Shown here one piece after another: positions 55,383 through 63,881 of a stretch of DNA of 64,000 nucleotides (positions are counted from its first letter, which is position 1; the number at the start of each line of letters is the position of its first letter). The stretch is taken from positions 248,001 through 312,000 of the forward strand of contig CAWFAS010000004.1 of NCBI GenBank assembly GCA_963813895.1, read 5' to 3'. The DNA is from DASZWJ01 sp963813895 (GTDB lineage: Bacteria > Pseudomonadota > Gammaproteobacteria > JAURND01). The notes under the pieces were generated by a model. That model saw only the letters and a program-made list of their open reading frames with translations, was not told the origin of the DNA and made no database searches. A program made the position numbers and the translations under genes.

Positions 55383-56258
55383 ATGTCCGATTTAGACCGA
55401 TTTGAATTATTCACCTATGTGGCACAATACGGCAGCCTGACTCAGGCTGCTTTGGCTTTAGGCATGAGTAAAACGGCGCTGAGTAAACAAATTAAGCAAT
55501 TGGAAACCCATTTAAAAATGGATTTGTTTTCACGCCAAAGCTATCGTCTGCAATTGACGGAAGCAGGCAAAGTTCTGCTGGCACAATGCCTGCGTTTAAA
55601 AAAAGAATTAGACGATGTACGAGCGATTTGTCAGCAGATGATGCATGAACCGGAAGGCAGATTAAAAGTAGTGGTCTTTGAATATTTTGCCCAGCATTTA
55701 ATATATCCCAGATTAGCGATTTTTTTACGAAAATATCCGAAGCTGGAAATTAACTTTCTCGTGAGTGAATATATCCCGCATTTTGAGCAGGAACAAGTTG
55801 ACTTAGCCGTCGGTTTTTCCTTGCCTGCCGGTGATGAAATCGTTAGAAGCAATATTATGAACACGCGTTATCTGCTATGCGGAGCCCCTGCTTATTTTAA
55901 AAAGTACGGAGTTCCCAAAGATTTAAATAGCTTAGCTCAACATCACTATATCGGTCATAGCAGTCGCTCTGCGGATAGAACTATTTATTTGAAACCACCC
56001 CATAAACTAGTATTAAAACCCAGCCTCTTATTAAACAATGTAGCGGGTATGATCGAATGCGCTAAACAGGGTATTGGCATTATTCAATTGCCATTATATT
56101 TATTGGATAGTGCATTAAAGAAAGGTGAACTAATTGAAGTTTTAAAAAATTACCAGGCAGACCGAATTCCTGTCTATTACTATTATCCTCGTTATCGGTA
56201 TGTACAACCTAAAGTCAGAAAATTTATTGATTTTTTCTTCGAGAAAACTGATTTATGA
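55383..56258 (+). CDS. LysR-family transcriptional regulator
   Basis: The 291-residue protein has an N-terminal winged helix-turn-helix (LTQAALALGMSKTALSKQIKQLE, residues about 17-40) and a C-terminal effector-binding domain. Length and layout are usual for the AaeR/DsdC-like branch. I start at the ATG at 55383 rather than a TTG at 55371. It is divergent from the DHA2 exporter, its likely target. An internal piece of this gene is duplicated at 50695. Confidence 0.9.
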   Translation: MSDLDRFELFTYVAQYGSLTQAALALGMSKTALSKQIKQLETHLKMDLFSRQSYRLQLTEAGKVLLAQCLRLKKELDDVRAICQQMMHEPEGRLKVVVFEYFAQHLIYPRLAIFLRKYPKLEINFLVSEYIPHFEQEQVDLAVGFSLPAGDEIVRSNIMNTRYLLCGAPAYFKKYGVPKDLNSLAQHHYIGHSSRSADRTIYLKPPHKLVLKPSLLLNNVAGMIECAKQGIGIIQLPLYLLDSALKKGELIEVLKNYQADRIPVYYYYPRYRYVQPKVRKFIDFFFEKTDL

Positions 56259-56327
56259 AAACTCAATGTATTGTATTTATTGTCGACAGAAATAGAAGTC
56301 AAATAAGAGATATAAGGTAGCAAAAAA

Positions 56328-56430
56328 ATGATGAATCAGAATATTCAAATATCAACAGCCGGTTTGACGGACTATCCGGTTATACAGAATATGGCGAGAT
56401 TTTATGTCTATGATCTTTGCTGGGGTTCGA
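56328..56430 (+). pseudogene. GNAT acetyltransferase N-terminal relic
   Basis: MMNQNIQISTAGLTDYPVIQ and NMARFYVYDLCW resemble the first strand and helix of a GNAT acetyltransferase. The similarity stops after about 34 codons and the frame continues into repeat sequence. Confidence 0.5.
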
Positions 56431-56494
56431 CCGATATTTTATGCGTAAAGTGGTTGAGTAAATCGACGCATAAACAGTCTATAGAGCACGTCCG

Positions 56495-56558
56495 CCCGGC
56501 AGGGATGCCGAGATCCAGCAACTGCTCACTTCGTCGTCCCGCGGCTTGTCCCATAAGT
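56495..56558. repeat. Short CCCGGCAGGGATGCCGAGATCC repeat relic
   Basis: CCGGCAGGGATGCCGAGATC and CGTCGTCCCGCGGCTTGTCC resemble parts of the inner palindrome of long family A copies and the sequence at 8818-8850. It joins the GNAT and umuC relics in one frame. Confidence 0.45.
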
Positions 56559-56700
56559 ATGACAACTATTAATACCCAACCTATTTACGCGCTAGTTGAT
56601 TGCAATAATTTCTATGCTTCCTGCGAGCGAATTTTTAATCCCGCGCTAAACCATAAGCCCCTGATAATAAGTTCTGATGCGAAGTTAATTAATTCCGATT
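56559..56700 (+). pseudogene. umuC-like DNA polymerase V, N-terminal relic
   Basis: The frame from ATG 56559 gives YALVDCNNFYASCERIFNP and then KPLIISSDAK, the conserved first 35 residues of UmuC with the catalytic aspartate of VDCNNFYASCE. The rest of the gene is gone. Confidence 0.75.
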
Positions 56701-56838
56701 TTTCGCAGCTTTTTAATTCATCATTTCGATATTAAGTGAGAGACTTAAAAACTCCCAAAAATCCAAGAAAAAATTCTTAAAACAATCGACAAAAAGCTGT
56801 TTTTAAATTGTAGTGGGGAAAAATGACTTGGAATTCAG

Positions 56839-56895
56839 GTAACTAGTCACCCCGTCATCCTGAGCGAAGCAAGGGATGACGGGGTGATTAGTTAC
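56839..56895. repeat. Perfect long hairpin
   Basis: GTAACTAGTCACCCCGTCATCC and GGATGACGGGGTGATTAGTTAC are inverted with a 13-base loop. It lies 35 bases before the proline-rich gene. It may be a small palindromic repeat and could terminate transcription from either side. Confidence 0.75.
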
Positions 56896-56929
56896 ATTAA
56901 ATGTGCAAATTAATTTTTCGAGATAAATT

Positions 56930-57475
56930 ATGAAAGAATATACTCAAAATACTAGTAAAAAAAGAAAAAAATCACCCAATAGTGCGCCACAAAAAAAAAA
57001 CCTAAATAATCAGCCATCACTAGAATCGCCAGATAGTTCACTACCACCACTGATTTATCCGGTTCCTCCAATTCCTTCAGAGCCAAGCTCTTCTTACTCT
57101 CGGCTTTTATTGCAAAATCCTCCTATGCCAAAATCATCAATATCCAGGGCAGCACAAAATCCTCCAGTGCCTGAGCCACCAGTACTTAGCGTGCAAAACC
57201 CCAAACAGCCTTTATCTCTTCCTCCTCAGGAACGATTCCCAAGTTCAATATCACCTAAATTATTGACACTTATAGCACAATTGCGGGAGCTACAAGAAGA
57301 AAAAAGTCCTATTAGTGATTTGACTAGTAAAAAGTTGGAAGAATTTTATAAAGCGCTTTCTGCTCCAGACCCAAAGACGCAATTGGAAAGAGTTTTTCAA
57401 GCATTTTCATCAGAGAGTGTCGTTGATAATGAGGGACCAGATGATCAAAATTTTGAAAACCTACGAAGAGTTTAA
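56930..57475 (+). CDS. Proline-rich uncharacterised protein
   Basis: This 181-residue protein starts with a basic stretch (KKRKKSPNSAPQKKN), has a Pro/Ser-rich central part with several PPxP-like motifs (SLPPLIYPVPPIPSEP, NPPVPEPPV) and a helical C-terminal quarter. No signal peptide or enzyme motif is seen. Proline-rich proteins of this kind can bind SH3/WW domains of host proteins, but this is only an idea. The ribosome site is weak. Confidence 0.55.
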   Translation: MKEYTQNTSKKRKKSPNSAPQKKNLNNQPSLESPDSSLPPLIYPVPPIPSEPSSSYSRLLLQNPPMPKSSISRAAQNPPVPEPPVLSVQNPKQPLSLPPQERFPSSISPKLLTLIAQLRELQEEKSPISDLTSKKLEEFYKALSAPDPKTQLERVFQAFSSESVVDNEGPDDQNFENLRRV

Positions 57476-58091
57476 GGTCATCGCGGTTAAATGATCGGTT
57501 GTGGAATTGCATCTCTTTTATATTGGAGTGATCAATTCCCAACCATCATTACGCCACTGTCCTCCTAAGCGCTAGCAAGGGATTCAAGGCGTGAACGACA
57601 GATAAGGAGAATATAAAGAACAAAGAAAATTTCTCATTGATTTGTTAATAACTAAACATCAAGTATGGAGCTATGAGCAGGAGATATAGAAAATTTTTAA
57701 CCATTCACCAAATTCAGGGAAATGTCATTCCCGCTGGCACAATTTGGAGCGAACGTGTTGATCTTTCAGGCGGGAACCTATAACCCAATTGGTAACTGCA
57801 CCTGGCAGTTTTAATGGAAAGGTAGGCAATAGGTTCCCGCTTGAAAGTCCATCATTCTTGGATAGTTCTGTAAAGCGGGAATGACAATTCTCGAATGGGC
57901 TGAATAGTTACGAAAATTTTTTAATCCTTTTTCGTAAATTCTAGTTGCCACCCAATTCCTATCTAGTATAGATACTGAAAAGCCGCGCTCTTTACTTAAG
58001 CCTGCCTCCAGCTTAGCGTTCTTTTTAGAAGCCATCCGATGCACATTTTCCACTAGCGACTACAACATGCTCTATCATCTTGCCTGAACAA
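57476..58091. repeat. Intergenic region with inverted repeat 57724-57885
   Basis: GTCATTCCCGC at 57724 mirrors GCGGGAATGAC ending at 57885, and an inner pair CAGGCGGGAACCTAT/ATAGGTTCCCGCTTG lies between. This is a palindromic element without a gene. On the minus strand near 57930-58050 a short frame (SKKNAKLEAGLSKERGFSVS) may be a coding relic that I cannot identify. Confidence 0.6.
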
Positions 58092-58108
58092 AGTTATATT
58101 TGGGCACT

Positions 58109-58147
58109 AAACCCAATTTTATTGTAGTGTCAAATTTTTTTGGGTTT
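58109..58147. promoter_or_regulatory. Inverted repeat upstream of the XRE-S24 gene
   Basis: AAACCCAA and TTGGGTTT are separated by 23 bases and preserved in copy X (AAACCCA...GGGTTT near 22849-22890). Conservation suggests an operator or transcript structure. It lies about 180 bases before the gene start. Confidence 0.45.
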
Positions 58148-58325
58148 TTAAACCGCGCTGGTTTGGTGAAAAAATTTCTTTTAAAACAGGCGGGTATCCG
58201 CCTTAGAAGGTTTTTGATTTTATTAATCTATGTTATTATGTAAGAATTGAGTTATTTACTCATTAATATGCAGCAAACTATCTCCAAAATAGACACGAAA
58301 TGGGCAATTAGGCGTAAATATACTT

Positions 58326-58979
58326 ATGAATAATTCTTTGATCAGCAGGGTCTTGAAAACCCTGATGTTTAAAAAAAATATCAAAACCACCCAATTAGCT
58401 CGTGATTTAGATCTCCCACAGCAAACGCTGCAGCGTATTGTTTCAGGTACTTCCCCCAACCCTCATGTCAAAAACCTAAAACCGATTGCAGATTTTTTTA
58501 ATATTACACTAGAGCAACTAAAAGGCGAGCAACCACTACCCGAATCTTTTGCTGATATGCATTTACCCACAGCCGCAAAACCAAAAGCCAGGCAACTACC
58601 TAAAGTTTGTTGGGATGATATTGAAATCTATTTAAACAATCCTGGAGCATATAAACTCGAAAGCACCATCTTTGTTGAGGAATCCGCGGGTAACAATACA
58701 TTTGCGTTGACTTTAGGTGATTCAGCAATGGAACCTTATTTCCCTCAAAATTGTTTATTGATTATGAGCCCAGAAAAAAATCCGAAGGACCGGAGTTTTG
58801 TTTTAGCGAAGATTGCTGATAGCAAAACCTATCTTTTTCGGCAACTTTTAATTGATGGTGAATATAAATATCTAAAAGCTCTAAATCCGGATCTTAGTGC
58901 ATTCCCAATGCGATTTTTGAAGGAAAATGATGAAATCATTGCCACAATGATTGAATTTCGACATCTATACGATTTATAA
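58326..58979 (+). CDS. XRE-family repressor with S24/LexA-like C-terminal domain
   Basis: The 217-residue protein has an N-terminal Cro/CI-type helix-turn-helix (TTQLARDLDLPQQTLQRIVSG, residues about 20-42) and a C-terminal peptidase S24-like domain with GDSAMEPYF (nucleophile Ser) and SFVLAKIADSK (general base Lys). The layout is that of phage or integrative-element repressors cleaved in the SOS response. Two truncated copies of this gene are at 22815 and 25545. It may control the mobile region or simply be a remnant regulator. Confidence 0.88.
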   Translation: MNNSLISRVLKTLMFKKNIKTTQLARDLDLPQQTLQRIVSGTSPNPHVKNLKPIADFFNITLEQLKGEQPLPESFADMHLPTAAKPKARQLPKVCWDDIEIYLNNPGAYKLESTIFVEESAGNNTFALTLGDSAMEPYFPQNCLLIMSPEKNPKDRSFVLAKIADSKTYLFRQLLIDGEYKYLKALNPDLSAFPMRFLKENDEIIATMIEFRHLYDL

Positions 58980-59286
58980 AAAAGAAGACAGACTTTTTTA
59001 CTACGAGTATCCTTCAAGTAGGTTGACTGACGAATCTTCCGAGACCAACTGGAAAGTTAATTGGACAAAGAAATCAGACCATATAAAAGAGCTGTCTCAA
59101 GAACTTAATCTATCTACTAACAGCTTTATTTTCCTTGATGACAATCCTTTTGAATGTATGGAAGCACAAACATCTTGTCCCGAAGTTTTAATTCTCAATC
59201 TACCCAAAAAAAATAATGATGTTAAAAAACTTTTAAAACATGTATTACCAGAGCCGATTGATGGACTAAATGTCTATCGCTTCTAA
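58980..59286 (+). pseudogene. fkbH-type gene, central fragment
   Basis: NWKVNWTKKSDHIKELSQEL and SFIFLDDNPFECMEAQ with CPEVLILNLP are the HAD motif IV region of FkbH proteins, including the LDDNPxE signature. The N-terminal DxDxT part and the C-terminal domain are absent. It starts directly after the stop of the XRE-S24 gene. The C-terminal domain of the same family lies at 23099-23561. Confidence 0.75.
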
Positions 59287-59563
59287 AGTAATTTTAGCCT
59301 TTTCCGCCAGACTATATTTTTAACCCATATCTCGCCTCCTGGTTTAGATGAGAATAACTTAGCTGCTTACCCCCCATCTGTGGTCTGAATTTCTTGATCC
59401 ATTTACTAGAAAATCAATAAAAACCTTAATAATTTTTGGTTATTCTTTGGAAAGATACTATATATATAGAGCGACGTTGATTCTTAAACATTAGCTAAAT
59501 TTAATCACAAATCACAAATCACAAATCACAAATCACAAATAAAACTTTAAGGCCATAAAATAT
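59287..59563. repeat. Intergenic region with five ATCACAA repeats
   Basis: The heptamer ATCACAA is repeated five times in tandem at 59504-59538, 24 bases before the ATG of the broken NRPS. An AT-rich possible promoter lies at about 59440-59470. Heptamer tracts can change length by slippage. Confidence 0.7.
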
Positions 59564-61224
59564 ATGCGTCCCACTCTATCTAAACTCAAGCTTACAGGGC
59601 CACAGCAAAGTCTTTGGTTTGAGTGGAAATTAAATCCAGAATCAACGGCTTACAATCTTCCTTATGTATTCAAATTAAATGGTTTATTAAATATTAGCGC
59701 CATTTCAAAAGCGTTGCATTTTTTAGTTGAACGGCATGAGTCTTTACGAACTCATTTTGAAGAAACTGCCAAAGATGTGCTGCAGGTGATTAGTTCAACA
59801 ATCGATTTTAAATTAAACATTATCGATATATCTACAAGCAAAAATGATAAATAAATATATCTCAAATGCTGGCTGACGAGTCTGAATATCTCCACTCGGA
59901 GCAATACCATAAAGATATGGAAAAGGGGCAATCATGGTTAGAAAATTCCAATTTTTACACACAGTTGCCACCAAAATTTTCTGCATTATCTGATAATAAT
60001 TCTACGACCTATTATTTCAAAATATCACAAAGTTTAACGAAATCACTTAAAGCACTGGTTCATGATGAACACAGCACTCTCTTTATGAATTTGATGGCCT
60101 GTTTTAAATTGTTATTATTTCGCTTATATGCTACCCAATACTTTTATAGTATTAGATTCATTGCCACTGACGCCTAACGGTAAAATAGACAGAAAAGCGC
60201 TAAGTGCTAAACCTATCACAGCATTAGAAAGTGCAATCCACCAAATATTTCCAAGAAATGAGATTGAATTTAGACTGGTTAAAATCTGGGAGGAGATATT
60301 AAAGATAACACCAATTGGCGTGAAGGATAATTTTTTTAGCTTAGGGGGACACTCTCTACTGCTAATTACACTGGTTGCTCGTATCCAAAAAGATTTTCAT
60401 ACAAAGTTACCAATAACCTATATTTTTGAAAATCCGACAATAGAGCAGTTTCAATAATCCTTAAACAGGATAAGCAGGAAATTATTATTAATCCAATTGT
60501 TCCTTTTCGCACTACTGGCAGTAAAGCCGCTTTATTTTGTGTACACCCGGCGATAGGACTAGTATTTTCTTATTCTGCATTAAGTCTTTATTTAGAACAA
60601 GACAGGCCATTTTATGGAATTCAAGATCCCGACTATGACCAGAAAGAAACCTTAGATAAATCAATTCAATCAATGGCGCAATGCTATGTAAAAGCCATAA
60701 AGAAAATTCAACCCAATGGACCTTACAATTTAAGCGGCTGGTCATTGGGTGGAAATATTGCTTATGAAATGGCGCAGCAAATGACGGCACATGGGGACAA
60801 GGTAAACAATCTTATTTTGATTGATGCTTTTGCTGGCAACAAATTTCCCGTCCATCAAGCTGATGAAAATGAAGATAAAGAAAAAGAAGAATTATCAGCC
60901 AATGTAAATTTTTTACAAATAGGCAATATGCCTAGTGATGAATGGTTGCAACATGTAAATGCTGTGATCGACAATAGAAGGGATTTGATAAGGAAATATC
61001 AACCTAAAAAATATTATGGAAAGATCACCTTAATAAAAGCTGCTGAGGGAGGGGTGGAAAGTTGGAAACTATTACCAGACTACGATAGTAATGGTTGGCT
61101 TGAATACGCCAGTCAACTAAAAATTTATATTTCTCCAGGTAATCATGATAATATGGTTTTAGAACCACATGTGAAACAGTTAAGCCCGTTAATTACTAAA
61201 ACTCTGTCTTCAGATGAAAAATAA
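59564..61224 (+). pseudogene. Decayed NRPS termination module (C-A-PCP-TE)
   Basis: Successive frames read as follows. A condensation domain start (LTGPQQSLWFEWKLNPES, ALHFLVERHESLRTHFEE) ends at 59854. Its continuation is in another frame (59866-60127). After a large deletion comes the A-domain tail (LPLTPNGKIDRKAL, from 60128), then PCP (FFSLGGHSLLLI, stop at 60457), and after a further frameshift a thioesterase (FCVHPAIG, GWSLGGNIAYEMAQ, GNHDNMV) to 61224. The HHxxxD motif and the A core are missing. The thioesterase part alone could still be a foldable protein from an internal start. Confidence 0.85.
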
Positions 61225-61285
61225 ACATAAACATAAAAATTGGATCGACAGCTCCTTAATTAAACCATCAAACGAGACTATAGAT

Positions 61286-61732
61286 ATGAAAAAAATTGGC
61301 TTATCAAGTATCCTGACTACAGTTATTTTATCAAGTGTTTTCAGCTGCGCGAATGCACAAAATCAACCGACTAACTATAAATTTATTGTTAATAATAACT
61401 TTCAGCCTGTTCAAAACGACAAACTGGCTGTAGTACAACATAATAGTTGTGACAATAAAGATAGCAATCAATACTGGACCATTAACCCCGGCCAGTCTAG
61501 CGGATTATCTTGGGATTCAGGGTATTGTAGTACGTATAATCCTCCTTTCGTTGGACAAGTTACTTTAACTGGCAAAGACGGGTCGACAGCAACGATAGTT
61601 GAAAAAATCGACGCTGCCGGAATCATCCGTGTTCAAAAAGACTGCTCCTTAAATGGAAATCTAAATTGCAACAATGTATCTATACGACCTTCGGGTACCC
61701 AAGTTATTGTCGACCTTAATTTAAATAGTTAA
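61286..61732 (+). CDS. Small secreted protein of unknown function
   Basis: From the ATG at 61286 the protein has 148 residues with a Sec signal peptide (MKKIGLSSILTTVILSSVFS, cleavage after CANA). The mature part is rich in Asn, Ser and Thr with several cysteines (CDNKDSNQYW, GYCSTYNPP, DCSLNGNLNCNN). It looks like an all-beta exported protein. I do not recognise the family. An upstream in-frame ATG at 61214 would overlap the thioesterase relic. Confidence 0.65.
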   Translation: MKKIGLSSILTTVILSSVFSCANAQNQPTNYKFIVNNNFQPVQNDKLAVVQHNSCDNKDSNQYWTINPGQSSGLSWDSGYCSTYNPPFVGQVTLTGKDGSTATIVEKIDAAGIIRVQKDCSLNGNLNCNNVSIRPSGTQVIVDLNLNS

Positions 61733-61751
61733 GTAACATCAAGAGTTACCC

Positions 61752-62138
61752 ATGGTAACGTTGCAACCTGGGGGACACAGGTGCGCCCGTCGCATTACTA
61801 TCATGACCATCGGTAGCAGGAGCTGTTTCACTGTTGAGAGCTCTTTCTACCTAAAGTCGATAGATTCAGATACGGGCGCGCTAGATATTTCGAAAACTAA
61901 GCCACTTGATAGTACTCATCCTAATGAGTTTAAAACACAGACCCATTATGAAGCTTCTACACAAGCATTACTTTCTTCAAAAACATTATCAACTTTTTCA
62001 AATGCCAGTGAAACAATATGCTTTACGCCACCATCGCAAAAAACATATTATAACTGGAGATGGGTGTCTGTTGGAGATGATATTTATCTTTACCGGACAA
62101 AAGGCAATAATAAATGTCACTCCCTTTTAACAGAATAG
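61752..62138 (+). CDS. Uncharacterised frame, possibly a fragment
   Basis: This 128-residue frame has a coding-like C-terminal part (KPLDSTHPNEFKTQTHYEAS, NWRWVSVGDDIYLYRTKG) with two cysteines. The first 30 residues are atypical. It may be the tail of a second secreted protein related in style to its neighbour. No family recognised. Confidence 0.35.
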   Translation: MVTLQPGGHRCARRITIMTIGSRSCFTVESSFYLKSIDSDTGALDISKTKPLDSTHPNEFKTQTHYEASTQALLSSKTLSTFSNASETICFTPPSQKTYYNWRWVSVGDDIYLYRTKGNNKCHSLLTE

Positions 62139-62427
62139 CGTCCTCGATTACCCAATCTTCCTGTGGCGGAATAAATTCAGCACGTTTAGGGAAAAATACC
62201 AGTTTAGTTTTATCATGCAATGCCTGCAGTGTTTCTTGGGGCACATCCGGTTCACCTGCTGCCAGCTCATAAAATGTTTCCATATCGGCAGCGGTGCGCA
62301 CGATAAGCCAGGTTTCTTTTCCTGCTGTGTCCAGCATTAAAAAACTGCCTGATTCGTCGAGCAAAGTGGCAGCAACTGATTTTGCTATTGATGCAGGATT
62401 ATCGAGGATTTCGTCATTTTGACGTAG
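62139..62427 (-). pseudogene. Fragment of an uncharacterised protein
   Basis: The minus strand reads NDEILDNPASIAKSVAATLL, then LDTAGKETWLIVRTAADMET and KTKLVFFPKRAEFIPPQEDW, clearly coding in composition but with no start codon after the TAG at about 62430. It continues at its 3-prime end into antisense of the neighbouring frame. Family not recognised. Confidence 0.5.
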
Positions 62428-62468
62428 CTAATTTTTTGGTGGGTTCACATATACGATGTTTTTGACTG

Positions 62469-62879
62469 TCAGCTATTTTTCCCTGCTGCAATGGTCGTAA
62501 GAACTTGCTCACAAATGCCCAAATTTTTCCAGCTACAACCAGCGCAGATATGGTGGAATTTTTCCAGGGTGAGTTTTGTTGCGATGCGCTGCTTGGCCTC
62601 TTCCCAGCTAAACTCATCTCCTGGCTGGATATCTAAAACAAAACTATGAAGTTGGTCTAAATGGGTGATCTTTTCTTGAGTAGCGCAGTGAGCTCCTTGC
62701 CGATGAGGGCAAGGAGCACAAATGGCATCAGTGTAATTTACTACCCTAATTTTAGTAGATGGTTTTTTTTGTAGTTGATCGACAATTTTTTCGTAGTTAG
62801 TAATAAAAGCAGGGGAATAGCCTTTACCCTGAAAGCACAGCGTACAAAGAAAATGATGTGGTCGAAATTTAATTTTCAT
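62469..62879 (-). CDS. DUF1284 domain protein
   Basis: The 136-residue protein begins RPHHFLCTLCFQGKGYSP and has cysteine clusters CAPCPHRQGAHC and CAGCSWKNLGIC, the DUF1284 pattern suggesting metal or Fe-S binding. It starts 14 bases after the bioY stop and probably shares its transcript. Function unknown. Confidence 0.8.
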   Translation of the reverse strand: MKIKFRPHHFLCTLCFQGKGYSPAFITNYEKIVDQLQKKPSTKIRVVNYTDAICAPCPHRQGAHCATQEKITHLDQLHSFVLDIQPGDEFSWEEAKQRIATKLTLEKFHHICAGCSWKNLGICEQVLTTIAAGKNS

Positions 62880-62893
62880 CGTTACACTGTCAT

Positions 62894-63472
62894 CTATGTA
62901 TTAGTCGATTGTTTCCAAAACTGCGGAGCAATTGCAGCTACGGCAACCAGCTTAACCAATTCAGTAATCAAAAATGGTTGCAGCCCAAATAGAAAAGCTT
63001 GATGCCAACCAGTGTATTGAGACAATACCAATAAACCCAGCGTAAATATCACCACCGCACCGCATAGCGATGCAATGAACGCACTAATGAAATGTTTGCC
63101 CCATCCACGCTGCATTAAATAACCACTTAATAAGGCGGCAAAGAAAAATCCAAATAAGTAACCACTGGTAGGCCCAAATAATACAGCCAATCCCGAAGAC
63201 ATTTCTGCATACACCGGCAAACCTAAAGCACCCGCTATTAAATAGGCAGCCATTGTGGCACTCCCCAGTCGCGCACCATAAAGTGAAGCAATTAACAATA
63301 CAGTCGCACTTTGAAAGGTAAGCGGTACCGGTTTAAGGGGGATCGACAATTGCGAAGCAATTGCTAATACCACTACACCCAACAAAACCAATGAAACATT
63401 TTTTAAAAGTTTATTTTGCCTAGGCCAACATAAGCTTTGTAATGGATAATTAAAATTAAATAATGAAATCAT
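62894..63472 (-). CDS. bioY: Biotin transporter BioY
   Basis: The 192-residue membrane protein has about six helices and the BioY signatures VPLTFQSATVLLIASLYGARLG and GPTSGYLFGFFFAALLSG. It is the S component that binds and imports biotin. The ATG at 63472 has AAGGAATACT upstream and is preferred over one at 63496. No BirA operator was found upstream. Confidence 0.92.
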   Translation of the reverse strand: MISLFNFNYPLQSLCWPRQNKLLKNVSLVLLGVVVLAIASQLSIPLKPVPLTFQSATVLLIASLYGARLGSATMAAYLIAGALGLPVYAEMSSGLAVLFGPTSGYLFGFFFAALLSGYLMQRGWGKHFISAFIASLCGAVVIFTLGLLVLSQYTGWHQAFLFGLQPFLITELVKLVAVAAIAPQFWKQSTNT

Positions 63473-63793
63473 AGTATTCCTTATGATATTATGCAATGAT
63501 TAAATTAATGCCCGCAAGGCAATAGCGATGGGTTAAACGAAAAACAGGCAATCATCATACAAAAATGTAAACGTTTTCGTCAACAACAACTTGCTAACAA
63601 AACGCCGCCGAATAAATCCTCTACTATGACAACAGGTACGCAATTAATAAGTGGAAAAATCCCTCATCAAGAAACATTAGAAGATGTTTAAGAGTCCAAC
63701 GGCACTACCTTAAGCCGCTGAATATTTTAAAATCCTTTTATTTATTTTCCGCAACAATTTCTCTTTTTCAGTTCCTCTGTCCCTCCTCCAAGG
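63473..63793. other. Gene-poor right-hand stretch
   Basis: No supported gene is seen. A frame ending at 63690 (KCKRFRQQQLANKTPPNKSS, then TGTQLISGKIPHQETLEDV) could be the tail of a lost gene. Confidence 0.35.
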
Positions 63794-63856
63794 TTTGAAG
63801 ATGAAACTGGTATTAATATCGGTGGCAAGCGCCACTGGTTGCACCGCAGGTATTAA
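63794..63856 (+). pseudogene. IS66-type transposase fragment
   Basis: FEDETGINIGGKRHWLH matches the catalytic-core segment DETGxxxxGKxxWLH of IS66 transposases. Nothing else of the gene is present and a stop follows within five codons. Confidence 0.5.
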
Positions 63857-63881
63857 ATTCGATCAAACAATAGAATTTTAG

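Noticed and set aside
57811..58053. Minus frame of 80 codons with coding-like composition
   Set aside because: It runs into the inverted repeat at 57724-57885 and has no recognisable family; at most a relic.
58326..58979. UmuD partner for the umuC fragment
   Set aside because: The protein has an N-terminal XRE helix-turn-helix, which UmuD lacks, and the umuC fragment is 1.6 kb away and dead.
59504..59540. CRISPR-like repeat
   Set aside because: Units are 7 bases and directly tandem with no spacers and no cas genes.
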